From NCBI GenBank assembly GCA_014549065.1, contig JACDOX010000507.1:25703-89702 (forward strand): a stretch of 64,000 nt of DNA. The letters run 5' to 3'. The DNA comes from Cardinalis cardinalis. Taxonomy: Eukaryota > Chordata > Aves > Passeriformes > Cardinalidae. Made by a program: the position numbers and the translations under genes. Below, piece by piece: positions 1-10,907 of the stretch; the stretch's first letter is position 1; each line of letters starts with the position of its first letter. Under the pieces are notes generated by a model. That model was not told where the DNA came from and made no database searches. It saw nothing but the letters and a program-made list of their open reading frames with translations.

Positions 1-336
1 ACAATAGCCTGGTGTGCAGGTCACACACAGCCTTCAGCTAAAGCCCCACCTGCCCGGGGAACAATAGCCTGGTGTGCAGGTCACACACAGCCTTCAGCTA
101 CAGCCCAACCTGCCTGGGGACACCAGCCTGGTGTGCAGGTCACACACAGCCTTCAGCCACAGCCCCACCTGCCCGGGAACACCAGCCTGGTGTGCAGGTC
201 ACACACAGCCTTTGGACAAAGCCTCCACCTGCCCGGGGACACCAGCCTGGTGTGCAGGTCACACACAGCCTTTGGACAAAGCCTCCACCTGCCCGGGAAC
301 ATCAGCCTGGTGTGCAGGTCACACACTCCTCTTTCC
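1..336. repeat. 60-bp minisatellite, about 5.5 copies, open at the left edge
   Basis: Units start at about 1, 61, 120, 179, 239 and 299. Each carries a core reading agcctggtgtgcaggtcaca followed by a variable CCACCTGCCCGGG end. One unit is 59 bp and the others are 60. Because 60 is a multiple of three, open frames run through the array and give a spurious 20-residue repeat protein. The units at 179 and 239 share a variant middle (tttggacaaagcctcc), which suggests recent local duplication. The array is cut by the window start, so its full length is unknown. Confidence 0.93.
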
Positions 337-469
337 ACTGCCTCCTCGTTCCCACCCACCTGGGAAGTTGAGGCTGACTCTGTGTGTGTCTCACTCTCAC
401 ACACAAAACAAGACAACAATAAGGTACCTTTTTCTTTCACATCATCTGTTACAAGTTTAGGTGTTACTG

Positions 470-800
470 GCCAGTCCCGGTGCTGTTGGATAGCCCTCAA
501 CCCAGCTGTGTTGTCCAACTCCAGATGCTCTCGGGTATTTTCCTTCAACCCAGCTGTGTTGTCCAACCCCAGATGCTCTTGGGCATTTTTCTGTCCCTCA
601 ACCCAGTGGTGTGGTACAACTACAGATGCTCTTGGGTGTTTAATATTTTTGCTGTGTGGTCCAACCCTGGATGTTCTTGGGCATTTTTTTATCTGTCAAT
701 CTGGCTGTGTAGTTCAACCCTGGATCCTGTTTGGTAAAAATNTTTTCCCTCAATCTAGCTGTGTTGTCCCACCCTGAGTGTTCTCGGGCATATCCTCACT
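470..800. repeat. Second degenerate tandem array, period about 49-57 bp
   Basis: About six imperfect units contain variants of caacccagctgtgttgtcca followed by ccagatgctcttgggcattt. They begin near 498, 547, 600, 650, 705 and 757. Units diverge more than in the array at 1-336 and vary in length. One unresolved base lies at 742. The flanking 337-469 segment is non-repetitive with no gene signal. This looks like an older minisatellite and is not coding. Confidence 0.75.
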
Positions 801-869
801 CCGACAGAATTCTGCTCAGCCCTGCTCTTGGATGGTCTTGGAATACAAATCCCTCAACCCAGCAGGTTT

Positions 870-2015
870 TTAGGGGCCCCTCTTGTCCCGTTTCCTAGTG
901 GATTGGGCTAGGAAACATTGCTCCCTACCTCTGAGGATCCAACCCATCCCTGAGACCCAGTCCCAGTTACCCCGGGGGATTCTTTCACTCTCTTATCACT
1001 TGCTTTGTCTCTTTACTGGCCGCTTCCCTCGCGGAAAGTCGGAAACGCAGCATGGGAGACGCCGCAATCACTTGGCAGGTCTGGGACAACCAGCCCGCCT
1101 CTCATTCACACACATTCATCCCCCGTACCTGCCCCCCCGAGAAATACTTACCAATCCTTTTTCCTTCCCGGGTTCTTCNTGCGCACTACTAGTGTTAGGG
1201 GGCTAATTACCACAGTTGTAGGGAGCCTTTTTCCCTTCTCTTTGTTTTATTGTCTCCTTTTGTCNACCGATCATACCCTGNGTCTGTTGGTCACTTCAGG
1301 AGAAACAGAGTGAGGTTGCCAAATAGGACAGGGCACGCCTTCCCCATTCTGACTCTCCTAAAGCACCGGCAGTGAGGTGTTAACCATCCTCTGCTACCAA
1401 AATTGTGAAAAACGCCAATCACTTGTTTTTAAAATTTTATAAGTTTAATAGTAATAAAATGGTTATAAAAATAGTAATACAATTGGAGTAATAATAATTT
1501 GGACAATTTGAATTAGGACAATATGAGACAATAGAGAAAAAGAGTTATGGATGTCTGGGTACCTTTTTCTGGGCAGCACCAGCCCAAAAAAGGACACCTG
1601 TTAACAAAGGATTAACCCTTAAAAGCAACAGCCTGTTGCATAGTCATGCACTTCATACATGATGCATAAATTCCATTCAAACACAGGATTCTGTCTGGTC
1701 ATCATCAACTTCTTCCTCTGAATCCTAACAGTGCCTTCGAACTTCAAAGAAGTTTGTTTCTTCTGATAAGAGGGCAATAAATTCTCTTTCTCTGAAAGAT
1801 TTAGGTGTCCTGTGGCTGCTATCTCACTGCGAGTCCTTTCTTTAAAAAAGTATCCTACATAGCATCGTTTCTATTTTAACATTTTTTATAACCTAAAACT
1901 ATATTTAACACAGTACTTAAGAGAATTAATACACCATTACTTTCTAACACAACACATATAGTATTCATTTTAATATTTGCGAAAAACCAATCATAAAATA
2001 CATGCATTTTTCACA
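870..2015 (-). mobile_element. Truncated endogenous retrovirus: 5' LTR plus leader
   Basis: On the minus strand an LTR (2015 to 1404) is followed by about 530 bp of moderately CpG-containing leader (1403 to about 870) with no intact gene. Just inside the LTR, the minus strand reads tggtagcagaggatgg, placed where a tRNA primer-binding site should be. I could not assign the tRNA. The reverse orientation is less likely because no polypurine tract precedes the LTR on the plus strand. No second LTR is seen before the tandem array at 470-800, so the provirus is truncated. The inner limit (870) is approximate. The strand is inferred. Confidence 0.6.
1404..2015 (-). mobile_element. LTR, 612 bp, of a common songbird retrovirus family
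   Basis: The ends are perfect short inverted repeats, TGTGAAAA at 1404 and TTTTCACA ending at 2015, which fits the TG...CA rule for LTRs. The interior (for example gttaacaaaggattaaccct near 1600) is a sequence I recognise as widespread in passerine genomes. I cannot give a database family name. It is AT-rich with several TATA-like and AATAAA-like words on both strands. No target-site duplication can be tested because the left side is internal proviral sequence. Confidence 0.75.
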
Positions 2016-4419
2016 CTTTATTCTGGCCAAGATGTTGTTCTGGTCAGGATGTGCAATAGAAATCATTTCAGCCACACATTGCCCAGGTGTATAGAGAAAA
2101 TAATTCCATGACATATGAATTTTACTAGATTTTTTTCCCTAAATTTATACAGTCAAAACCCATAGAAATTAATTTGGTCAATGTTCATTGGTCCCAAGTT
2201 ACTCAGGTCTTGGTCTTAGTATTTGGTTTCCTATTGGTTACGGATGTCTTCTCACCGATGCTAATTTGTTGCTCATTCCTTGGCATTCTTATCAGTCTTT
2301 TCCAGACCAGGTGTCTCCAACTCCATCACCAGGGGTGATGTTTGTAGTTGATGATCATTAATGGTCATAACTGGTCGTTATCTTTTGTGTATCTTCTGTG
2401 CTACTCCCAGTCTGTTGAGATGTTTTGTTTTTGTTGAGTTTATTTTGCTGTTTTGTAACCTGCGCTTGGCAGGGGNCTGGGGCATCCTAGTCCAGGCTCT
2501 TGGCTTCAATTGCCTTTTTCCACTGCAATTATCCTTGCATGGAAACTTTTACGCCACAGACTGTACAATAAGCAATTCCTGAAACAGAAATAAATTCCAG
2601 CTACGGAAAATCTCACTGCCATATTTAGAAACACTTCAGCAAAGACCTGGGAAAAAGCTTGNGAAAGGTGATGTGTGATTACCTGGGACCCAGGAAACTG
2701 AGCTGAAGATGCAGAACAAACAGACAGAAAACAGCTTCCAATTCTTCTTGCTCCAGCCACTACTGCAAGTGCAGCTTCCCTGGAATTTCATGTCCAGTGT
2801 GTCTTCCAAGCTCAAGACGTGAACAAACATGTACCCTAGCACCACAGAATACAGGTGTACTTTGGACACCGCACACCCACCATGAGGAACTGGAACCCAA
2901 GGTCAAATCTAAAAATTGTCCTTCCAGCTTCCTCCCACTTGGTGCTCTTATCTTTTGATTATTCCTGACTTTTCCAGTGCTATGCCTAAGATGATCCTTC
3001 TGGCACCCTAAGTACACATCCAATTCAGGAAACACCAAGTTAGCCCTGGGCTGGGAAACAAAAGAGAAGAAGTATTGAAAAATCATCTCTTGCCTTGAGG
3101 GTGTCCAATCCTGGGAGTATGTCTTTCCCACCACCCTTTTGGCCTTTTCCCAGTCTGAGTAATTCTGGAAATGTACATCCAAACCCAAGTTAGACACATT
3201 GGAGTGTGTTCTGCACACCAGAAGCCATAGTCCCAAGCACTAAGAGTCTGAATATGCTCTGGATTGCAATTGCAACCTCAGTGTAGCCTACATGGTAAAG
3301 CCTCCTCCGAGAGAGGAAAACACATGACATCTCAGCCCTTGTGGCAGCTGCGTCACTGAACAAGGTCTCACTCTGATACTGTAAAATACTACAAACCCTG
3401 TGGTTCTGAGGTTTAAAAGTTACTTTTAAGTCAACAAAAAGGTCTCTGGGACAATTCACTGAATTCATGGCTAGACCCCAATATATGTTTCCAAGTGCAT
3501 AAAAATCTGTATGAAAAGAAGAACACAAATCTTCCCACATGCATTTTATTGTATTTCCAGCAAACACTTCAAGACAGTTCACATCAGAATGAGGTCACTT
3601 GATGCCAGCACAGTGTTAGAACAGGCACATCAGGAGACTCACCTGAAAATATTCACTACAGACTCCCCATCCCATCACTCCATCTGCAGCATCCTCATTT
3701 CTCACACTCAGTTGACTCCCATTAGGAAATGGATCGCTGTTCACAGAAGCAAATCCCCAGGGTGATTTTTTATTCTCTGCAAACAGCAGGAATGATTGAA
3801 GACAGCTGCTGTCATAGGGAAAAAAAAAAAAGGAAGATTTTTGTGGTCAGACATCTTTAGCTGTGAGGGCTTTATTTTCTACCTGACACCACTAAGCTGC
3901 TCTGCCTTGGTACTGTCCACCTGCTTCAAAATGCCTCCATGGTGTTCATCTCTTTGGATCTGCCATCCCCCCCACTCTGACAGGAAGCACAGCTCCGCTA
4001 CCACAGCAAGTGTCAGAACACATGAACAGGTACAGGCAGGGACTCACGAAGTCCACCAGTTTTGCAGCATAGCTTATTGTGCTTCATGGCTTCAGGTTTT
4101 TGGTACAAATTCACTGCAATTTAACCTAATCAAAAACATTTGGCAAGACTTAATCATAACCCAGAGAATCCAGTGAACCACCAATGTGGTATCGCAGCCA
4201 GTTCAGCTGAGTTTTGTGCGAGAAAAACTGTGTGTTTGGACCTTTATAGAATCCTGTTCCAGTGATTTTTGCTTTTCTTTTTCTAAATGACCATGTGGGG
4301 GCTTTTGGTTTCTGGCTGCATAAATATCAGGCAGTATCTGAAAGAAACTTCACAGTTTGGGTCTTCTGGGAAAGACAAATCTACTTGGATTTATGTAGCC
4401 AGAAACCAAAACCTTTCCC
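2016..4419. other. Non-coding stretch, no gene seen
   Basis: This is AT-leaning sequence with only short open frames in both orientations (the longest is under 160 codons) and no recognisable domain, splice pattern or RNA gene. Two isolated unresolved bases occur (2476, 2662). Part of 2016-2600 may still be repeat-derived, but I could not find its boundaries. Confidence 0.5.
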
Positions 4420-4760
4420 CAAAATATTTTTATATATTACTATAATTATTTTATATACATATAAACATATAAATAAATGTAATATAAATAAGATATAAAA
4501 ATATTAGAATATACTATATATAAAATATATAAAATTTATAAATTCATATATAATTTATATATACTCATCTATTTTGACTATGTGCACTTACTATATAGAA
4601 CACCTATTTATACTTAGAGACCTATCGGCACGTATCTGTTTAACTTATATTAACACTTATAAAAACATATATTTAGACTGTTTCGACTTGTGTATTTTGA
4701 CACTTCAGTATCAGACTTGTCTATTTCTACTTAGATATCTACTTACATCGCCCTTCTCAC
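4420..4760. repeat. AT-rich low-complexity tract
   Basis: From 4425 to 4570 the sequence is nearly pure A/T, with many tata and ataaa words. From 4570 to 4760 it becomes a loose series built on variants of acttatat/acttagat. It reads as a degenerate simple repeat. No promoter is implied by the TATA-like words here. Confidence 0.75.
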
Positions 4761-5389
4761 ACTGTGAAATGGATGATCTCCTCAAAGAGCTACCACAGCA
4801 ACTGGGACCTGTGCCTGGCGCTCCCAAGCTGCTCCTGAGAACTGCACATGCACCAGGGCCGGTTGCGAGGCAGCAGCAGCCGCTGAAAGCGCCACCGAAG
4901 CGCTCTGACTCACAGTACTGGATGTTCCCGACTGCACAGCAGCGTAAGTGTAAAAAGCCGTGGCAAATGCACGGCCACCTTCACGTCACTGCGCGTCCGT
5001 GCATTTTAGTTGCGGTACCGTTTATAGTCTGCAGGTGTCACTACGGAGTCATTAAAAATAGTGTACGTGCATAATACCTAGTGCTTATCACCAGGTGACA
5101 GCAGCGATTTAAGTCCCAGCCAAGACCTCAGACGGCGTTTCAGCGACACAAAAAAGCTTTGAATACACAGAGCGATTTCTATTGCCTTCATAGGGATCAT
5201 ATTTTCTCCTGTTTTCAAGCCCTTTATTATTTAATTTATACATACCAACATTCTATTTGCATTTTCGAACCCTATATATCTGTATTTGGAATTTTTTATT
5301 CTCTAAGATCCTTCATATAAAGCAGTAGATATGGAGTTGTATTTGGAAATCAATTTTTATATTAAAAAAGATAAGTTACCATTTTTAAC
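4761..5389. other. Unassigned segment sharing an exact 25-bp word with 9373-9397
   Basis: The segment is more GC- and CpG-rich (about 4780-5060) than its AT-rich flanks. The word at 5026-5050, with core gcaggtgtcactacggagtc, is repeated exactly at 9373-9397 beside the second retroviral remnant. A 100-residue reading frame spans 4770-5074, but I recognise no domain in it. Derivation from a transposable element is likely, but the family is unknown. Confidence 0.4.
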
Positions 5390-5515
5390 TGCCCTAACCA
5401 CTACTGCTGACCATTGCCCCTGACTACTCTAACCACTGACCTTAGAACTACCCTAACCACTACTCTTAACCACTACCCCTGACCGCTACCCTAGCCACCA
5501 TCCTAACCATTACCT
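5390..5515. repeat. Degenerate CTAACCACTACC tandem repeat
   Basis: About ten imperfect units related to ctaaccactacc occur, with substitutions such as ctgaccgctacc and ctagccaccatc. The ccctaacc words resemble the vertebrate telomere repeat, but the roughly 12-bp period and the interruptions fit an ordinary minisatellite. The repeat stops at about 5515. Confidence 0.8.
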
Positions 5516-8135
5516 CCCACAACTAAACCCAACTGGGCAACCCAGCCTCCTGTAGGCAGATCAGGTGGCCCCCAGGAGTCCAAGGTCAGACAGAGCCATA
5601 GCTCCTGGCAGCTTTCTTCTGGGAGAAATCCTCATTCTTTCACAGTTCTAGGAGGCAGAATCCCACTTTCAGCCACAGGCACCTGGTCTTTTAGTGCAGC
5701 TCTTTTCTCCAGCAAGGAAAGCTCAATGCCCGAGTGTCTTTGGAGCAGCTGAGACACGGCCCCTTAGACACAAAGGCCAGTGATATCCGTCAGTCCTGTC
5801 AACTTCCATGGCACCCACGACTGAAAGTGGGAGTCCATCTCCTAAAGCTGAAAACTGTCACCCTGTATTTTTAAGTTTTTCTAAGCCTTCTGATGTTTAC
5901 ATTCTTGTAACAAACTTTCCTACACACTTTATATAAATAACATTGTTTTGCATTCTTTTATGGAGGAGGAGAAATTTGATGGACTGCTGGTTTGTCCGGT
6001 GTCATTGGAGAGGTGGCACATTCACCCGCCAATCCACTGTCACTTTTGGAAATCTATAAACGTTGGAGTCAGAAATTAAAAGTTCTCTTTTTTACTTTGG
6101 AAGAGCTGTGTCTCCGCATCATGTTATTTCATGTCCTATAGCGACAGCAAACATCTGAAGATTGCTTCCTGACAGAAGCTCCACAACTGGGAAAGGACTT
6201 CTTGGTAAGATTGCAAAATGCTTGTCTTGGATTCTAATGCACAAATTCTGTTCTTTTGTTGTCACTCTCAAGTTTCCCTGACTCAAGGGAGTTCAAGCCA
6301 CGGATAGGACTTCACTCTGCAAGTTAAACTAAGTAAGATATTAAAATTAGGCTTTTTAGCAAACTGCAAATAGGAATTGCCTTCTTCAGAGTCTTGCCAA
6401 TGTCTTGGCTTTCCTCTGAATGCCTGGTAGGAGTCTGAATTCCCACTTCTACACATTACAGCTTTCTGATACTGGCAGCCAAATAACAAGGTTTGCATGT
6501 GAATCCCATGCACAGAGTTTGGTTTTGAAACTTTGTATTTGAACTGATACCTGTATTCAATTCTCATTTTGTAGCTCACAACTTCCTGCCTACACATTCC
6601 ACACAAGGAGAAGTTGCAAGGCTCATTCCTTCCCCCACATTTTAAAACTAGGATGAATTCCAAGTGTGTGTAATTGCTAGATTATTTAGAGTAACATTTT
6701 TGTTTCTTTCTTGAGGTGTTTGATATCATATTATACTGCTGTAATTTTAAGGTATTATTTGTGATGTATTCCTAGTGATGCCAAAAGCACCTAAAACATA
6801 TGGTTAGGTGCCCTTTTCAGCATTTCTACTCATATAAATAAATAATTCAATGTGCCAGAGTCCATCCTATTAACTAGAGAAAATGCACAATCTGGTAGAA
6901 TTGTCTTTCTCAAATTATTTGCTGTAAACAGTGTATATTCTGATTCTGCATGCCTTCTAGCATTACACATAAAAGAAAATTATTTCCCAGAATACTGTGA
7001 CAGAAGCATTCACCATCAAACTATTTTCTATATGGTTAATTTTCCACTATGTTGTAAAATACACATGAACACAAAGCCTTTTACTTAGGCTGACACTCAC
7101 TGAAAGCCTGAGGAACATCATCATGGCTTGAGAATAAGAGAATGCAGAGAGCTAGAGGGAAAGGCTGGGGAAAGAGACAACGGTTAAAAGAACAATCTGA
7201 GGAACCCTTATAAGCATGCTAAAGCATAGAATAACATAGCAAAAAGAATACAAAAACCCAGTTATAGCCTCTCCCATGAGAGGGACACACCACCATGAGA
7301 GGGACACACCACCACCCCCAAACCACCTAGACAAAAATCTGAAGTGTTTTGCTCAGAGTCCTGTGTCAGATAAATTCACAGTTAAGGGTGATGCTGCTTC
7401 TATTTGTAGGCTAGCTGGTCCTGCCTCTTCCTACTTAAAATTTTCAAAAAGGGTACGGTAGTTCTCATAAACACCATCAGTAAATTTTATCAAGCTTGAA
7501 TTTACATTCAACATCCAATTTACATTCAATGTGAATTCTGTATGTGCACATGTACAAAAATCCCTCCTGTCAGCTGTTCTCACTCTAACCCCCCTTCAGC
7601 TCCTCTCTCCCTCCTCCCGCCCCAAATCTACACAGCATTTCTTGTCTCTAATCTGTGGAATCGAGCCATCTCTGTCTTGGAATAAGAGTTACTCTTCCAT
7701 GACAGAAATACTACACAGTGTATTTACAGGGGAAATAATTATTAATTTCTATAGTCATTAATTATTATTAATTAATGACTATAGAAATTATAGTAATGAA
7801 TTATTAATTTCTTTTAGTCATTTAATGTAAAAGAGGTCAAATACCTACCCAGCCACAAGACAGGTTATCATTACTGAAACATGGCCTGAGTGTAGTCAGT
7901 TCTACCATCCTCATGTAGTTCAGCACAAAGCAGTCACCAAGAAGGGAAACACAGATTTGGGTACAGGACTATGTTCACATCTACAGAGCCTGTGCACACT
8001 CACAAACACAAAGCCGTGCACCTGACACACACATGCAGAGTCCCACACCCCAGAACAGACAGGCACACACGCTGGCACACGTGCACAGCCCTCCCCTAGA
8101 NCTCTCCTGGCCCTGACTTCTCTGCGAGTCTCTCC
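5516..8135. other. Non-coding stretch, no gene seen
   Basis: No convincing coding exon or RNA gene is visible. Local structure includes an imperfect inverted repeat (5650-5672 against 5821-5843, 19 of 23 positions matching). There is also a 19-bp direct duplication (7274-7292 and 7293-7311, unit starting ccatgagagggacacacca) and the AT-rich palindrome described separately. An unresolved base lies at 8101. Confidence 0.5.
7743..7790. repeat. Perfect 21-bp AT-rich palindrome with 6-bp loop
   Basis: The left arm is 7743-7763, the loop (attatt) 7764-7769 and the right arm 7770-7790. The arms are exact reverse complements around the word atttctatagtcattaa. A third, diverged copy of the arm in direct orientation lies at about 7803-7825 (attaatttcttttagtcatt). 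The structure could form a cruciform or hairpin. It could also be a small inverted-repeat element, but no target duplication was seen. Confidence 0.85.
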
Positions 8136-8522
8136 GGTGGTGGCGTTCGCAGGGGTCCCAGGATGAAGCAAGAGATGCGAATCTTGACTCCATGTTTCAG
8201 AAGGCTGATTTATTATTTTATTATATGTATATTATATTAAAACTATACTAAAAGAATAGAAGAAAGTGTTCCATCAGAAGGCTTGAAAGGAATAGAAAGG
8301 AATGGAATGATAATAAAATCTTGTGACTGACCAGGGAGTCCAAGACATCTGGACTGTGATTGGCCATTAATTAAAAACAATCACGTGGGACCAATCAAAG
8401 ATGCACCTGTTGCATTCCACAGCAGCAGATAACCATTGTTTACNTTTCATTTCTGAGGCCTCTCAGCTTCTAAGGAGAAAAAATCCTAGCAAAAGAATTT
8501 TTCATAAAATATGTCTGTGACA
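8136..8522. mobile_element. Solo LTR of an endogenous retrovirus, 387 bp
   Basis: The interior, with ttcgcaggggtcccaggatg near 8145 and gcacctgttgcattccacag near 8404, matches an LTR family I recognise as abundant in songbird assemblies. The right end is tgtgaca (8522). The left end reads ggtggtggcgttcgc, apparently a mutated TG start. The hexamer ctctcc occurs on both sides (8130-8135 and 8523-8528), giving a 6-bp target-site duplication. That length is usual for avian ERVK-type integrations. No internal genes remain, so it is a recombined solo LTR. Orientation was not settled. An unresolved base lies at 8444. Confidence 0.8.
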
Positions 8523-8528
8523 CTCTCC

Positions 8529-9299
8529 CTCTGGGATTACGTCATGGTGGGGATGGGACAGGAGAGGGGAGTATGGGTGGTACATTGTGTCACAGTCTTC
8601 TTCACCTTTTTGTCTTTCCTCATACCACTTAATCAGTTAATTATGCCCACAATTAGTTAAAACATGCTACTTTATATAAAGAAAGGCCAGGCCAGTCTTG
8701 ACATGAGATGAACCACATCTACTGCCTGTTACCCTCTGGGCAATATTTAACTGTTTAGCCTCACAGCATGCCCAGTACTTTCCAGCACTCCCGGCAGGGT
8801 CCTGGAAAAGAGAATAGTAGCACCCTCTGTGCCTTTGGGGTAGGAATAGACAGTGCTGTCCTAAAGGAAAGGTCAAAGAGAGACCATGCTCGATTCTTGC
8901 CTCCTGCCTCTTACCCTACAAGGGCAGGAGGGCACAAAACTGAGCACCTTTTGCTGTCCTGTCTTCCCCAGCGTCTTGATTAGCATGAAGGAGAGGATTA
9001 GGAGGATTTATTGAGGAACACTGCTAGTGCATAGCACACATGGCATCCCTCACCCCTTACATTAGGAGGAGGGGAAGGGGAAGTGTAGGTGACAGTAGAA
9101 AAACTGTTGTGTTTTGTCAAGGGGCACCTCTTGCCCCTTAACTGAGGGGAGGTACTTGTGGTCCCTGTTTCTGTGGAAGGCAGCTCACAGTCTCTTGGGG
9201 ATCAGGCACACACGATAAGAAAAGCTCCAGACGTCTCTGCAGGGTTGACAGTGACTTTGAAACAGAGTTCATCATCGAACTGAGTATCTCGAACTGAAA
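8529..9299. other. Unassigned non-coding stretch between retroviral remnants
   Basis: I see no gene, RNA or clear repeat boundary. Short frames on both strands lack recognisable domains. Retroviral internal sequence may extend into the right-hand part, but this is not demonstrable by eye. Confidence 0.4.
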
Positions 9300-9683
9300 G
9301 AGGGAAAGGTTTTGACACTCAAGCTCTTCTCTTAACTTAAAAGAGAAGTGGCACTTGTTACTGTTAAATTTGAGTCTGCAGGTGTCACTACGGAGTCTGT
9401 GCTACGCTTGATTAAAAGAGCTCACAGAGAAAGAGGAAAAGGTAGGAGGAGGCGAAAGGAAGGAGGAAAACAAGCATACACCATGCCAGTGTTTTTCTCG
9501 AATTCAGGATTTTTTGTTTGGACGGAGTGGGGTGCAGAGTAGCTTTCTTTTGAAATTCAGGACTGAGAAGCTAGAGGTAGAAGGGTTGTTCAGTGAGAAG
9601 TCCCTTCTCCCTGATCTGTACTGGCGTTGTTCTTTAATTTTCATATGGATGTTTAAAACCAGACACATCCACTCTTTTTTCGA

Positions 9684-9883
9684 CTCACTTCGGCCAGTAC
9701 ACCTGGTTGGACCCAGTCTCCCTCTTAGTCCACTCTATCACACAATACTGCATAACCTTATCTTTACTCTTGGTGTTGGGGTCCCACCTCCACCAGGTTA
9801 GTCTTCTTCCCAGGGGGCTGTTTAGGGTTATCCTTTAATTTTTTCCTTCCCCTTGGGGATTCTTTACTTGTTCTTAGTCCCAT
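9684..9883 (-). pseudogene. Broken gag N-terminus of an endogenous retrovirus
   Basis: A minus-strand ATG at 9881-9883 opens a basic reading frame of about 40 codons that ends in a stop. Matrix-like coding then continues in a different frame until another stop at 9684-9686. The frameshift and stops show that it is inactive. Identification as gag rests on position (after LTR, leader and splice-donor-like site) and on the basic N-terminus followed by a tryptophan-containing matrix-like stretch. No catalytic or zinc-knuckle motif is visible. The family is uncertain. Confidence 0.5.
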
Positions 9884-10907
9884 TTCTTTCTATCAGCCCG
9901 TTGCAACAAAACACCTCTCTTAATAGCTACTCACAGATCTTTGCAAGGAAATATCGCCTTCTTAACTCACCTTAGCTAAGAGAAGACAAAGAAAAGGAAA
10001 AAAAGAAAGAAATAAAAAAAATCCCCGCCTTTCTCTAAGAAACCAAAAGCAAACAGAGAACTAGCGAGACACTAGGCGACTAACTGCTCTTGCTAAAATG
10101 AGCCGATGTGATTTCTGCCCCGGCTTTACTGCACATTGCCAGTGTCGCCTCCTCCCTCTCCCGGCCCACCCAGCAGGAGCTGCTGGCGCCAGGGAGTGCG
10201 GCGGGTTGGGGCTCCCACGCCCCTGCGTGCGACTACCGCGCTAGTGCCCCCGAGTCGCTGTCGCCCACGTGGATTCCCGCGGCTCCCGGTCGAAAATCGG
10301 GTCCGCCCTGCCGGGCGCTACCGTGCTCGGGGCGTCCCAGTCGCCGCTGGCAGCCCTTTACAGGGGAACTTGCGGCGCCGGGGTTTTACTGCGGCTAGCG
10401 CTTTCGATCGCCGCCCGCTAGCGGCGGCCCTCTCACCGCCCGCACCTTTCCGCCGCTTCTGGTCCCCGCCGATTGCGGTTCCAGCCACCGGGGGCCCCGC
10501 GAACCCGGAACCTTCCGATCTACGAGCGCGGTCCGCACGATCGGCGGTTCCAGACACCGGCGGCCCCGCGCCCCGGGTCGCCGCAGCCCACGTGGATCAT
10601 TCCCCTCTGCGGGCTGGCCCCAGACCATTGGCAGTGCCGCGCCCCGAGTCGCTGCGGCACCTAGCGGCAGCCTCTTACCGCCCGCGGCTTTCCGCCGCTT
10701 CCCGCAGCCGGCGGCCCTGGACGAGCGCGATCCTGGCCGTTCTAACACCCCCTATATCCTCTAACTCTTCACCTGACGTTCCCAGGTGGTCTTGAGTTCC
10801 TCTCTCGCTTGCGGTTCCCTCCGCGGGTTCTTTTATTTTTTTTCCTTGCCCCTCTTTCATTCGCGTCCCGCCTTTTGCGATTCTCCCAGTTCCCTCTTAC
10901 TTCACCT
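9884..10907 (-). other. CpG-dense retroviral leader
   Basis: The stretch 10140-10740 is very GC- and CpG-rich, in sharp contrast to its AT-rich surroundings. It contains diverged internal repeats built on cccgagtcgctg and cccacgtggat (about 10248-10274, 10578-10600, 10640-10660). The open frames of up to 219 codons in this block have no recognisable domain. They look like a by-product of high GC content. Its place between the LTR and the gag start identifies it as untranslated leader. Confidence 0.6.

Noticed and set aside
133..777. Plus-strand open frame of 214 codons across the left-edge arrays
   Set aside because: It runs through two tandem arrays whose unit length happens to preserve frame. 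It has no domain and no start or splice context.
1..800. CRISPR-like array
   Set aside because: Units are contiguous tandem repeats without unique spacers, in a vertebrate genome. They are minisatellites.
2760..3582. Overlapping minus-strand frames of 130-158 codons
   Set aside because: There is no domain, no splice pattern and no codon character. They look like chance frames in unique non-coding DNA.
4574..5074. Plus-strand frame of 166 codons, considered as a possible DNA-transposase C-terminus with a cysteine-rich end
   Set aside because: The cysteine/histidine spacing does not fit a known zinc-binding pattern and the upstream half is AT-rich simple sequence. Identity was not supportable.
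5390..5515. Interstitial telomere repeat
   Set aside because: ccctaacc words occur, but the period is about 12 bp with CACTACC interposed. It is not a TTAGGG array.
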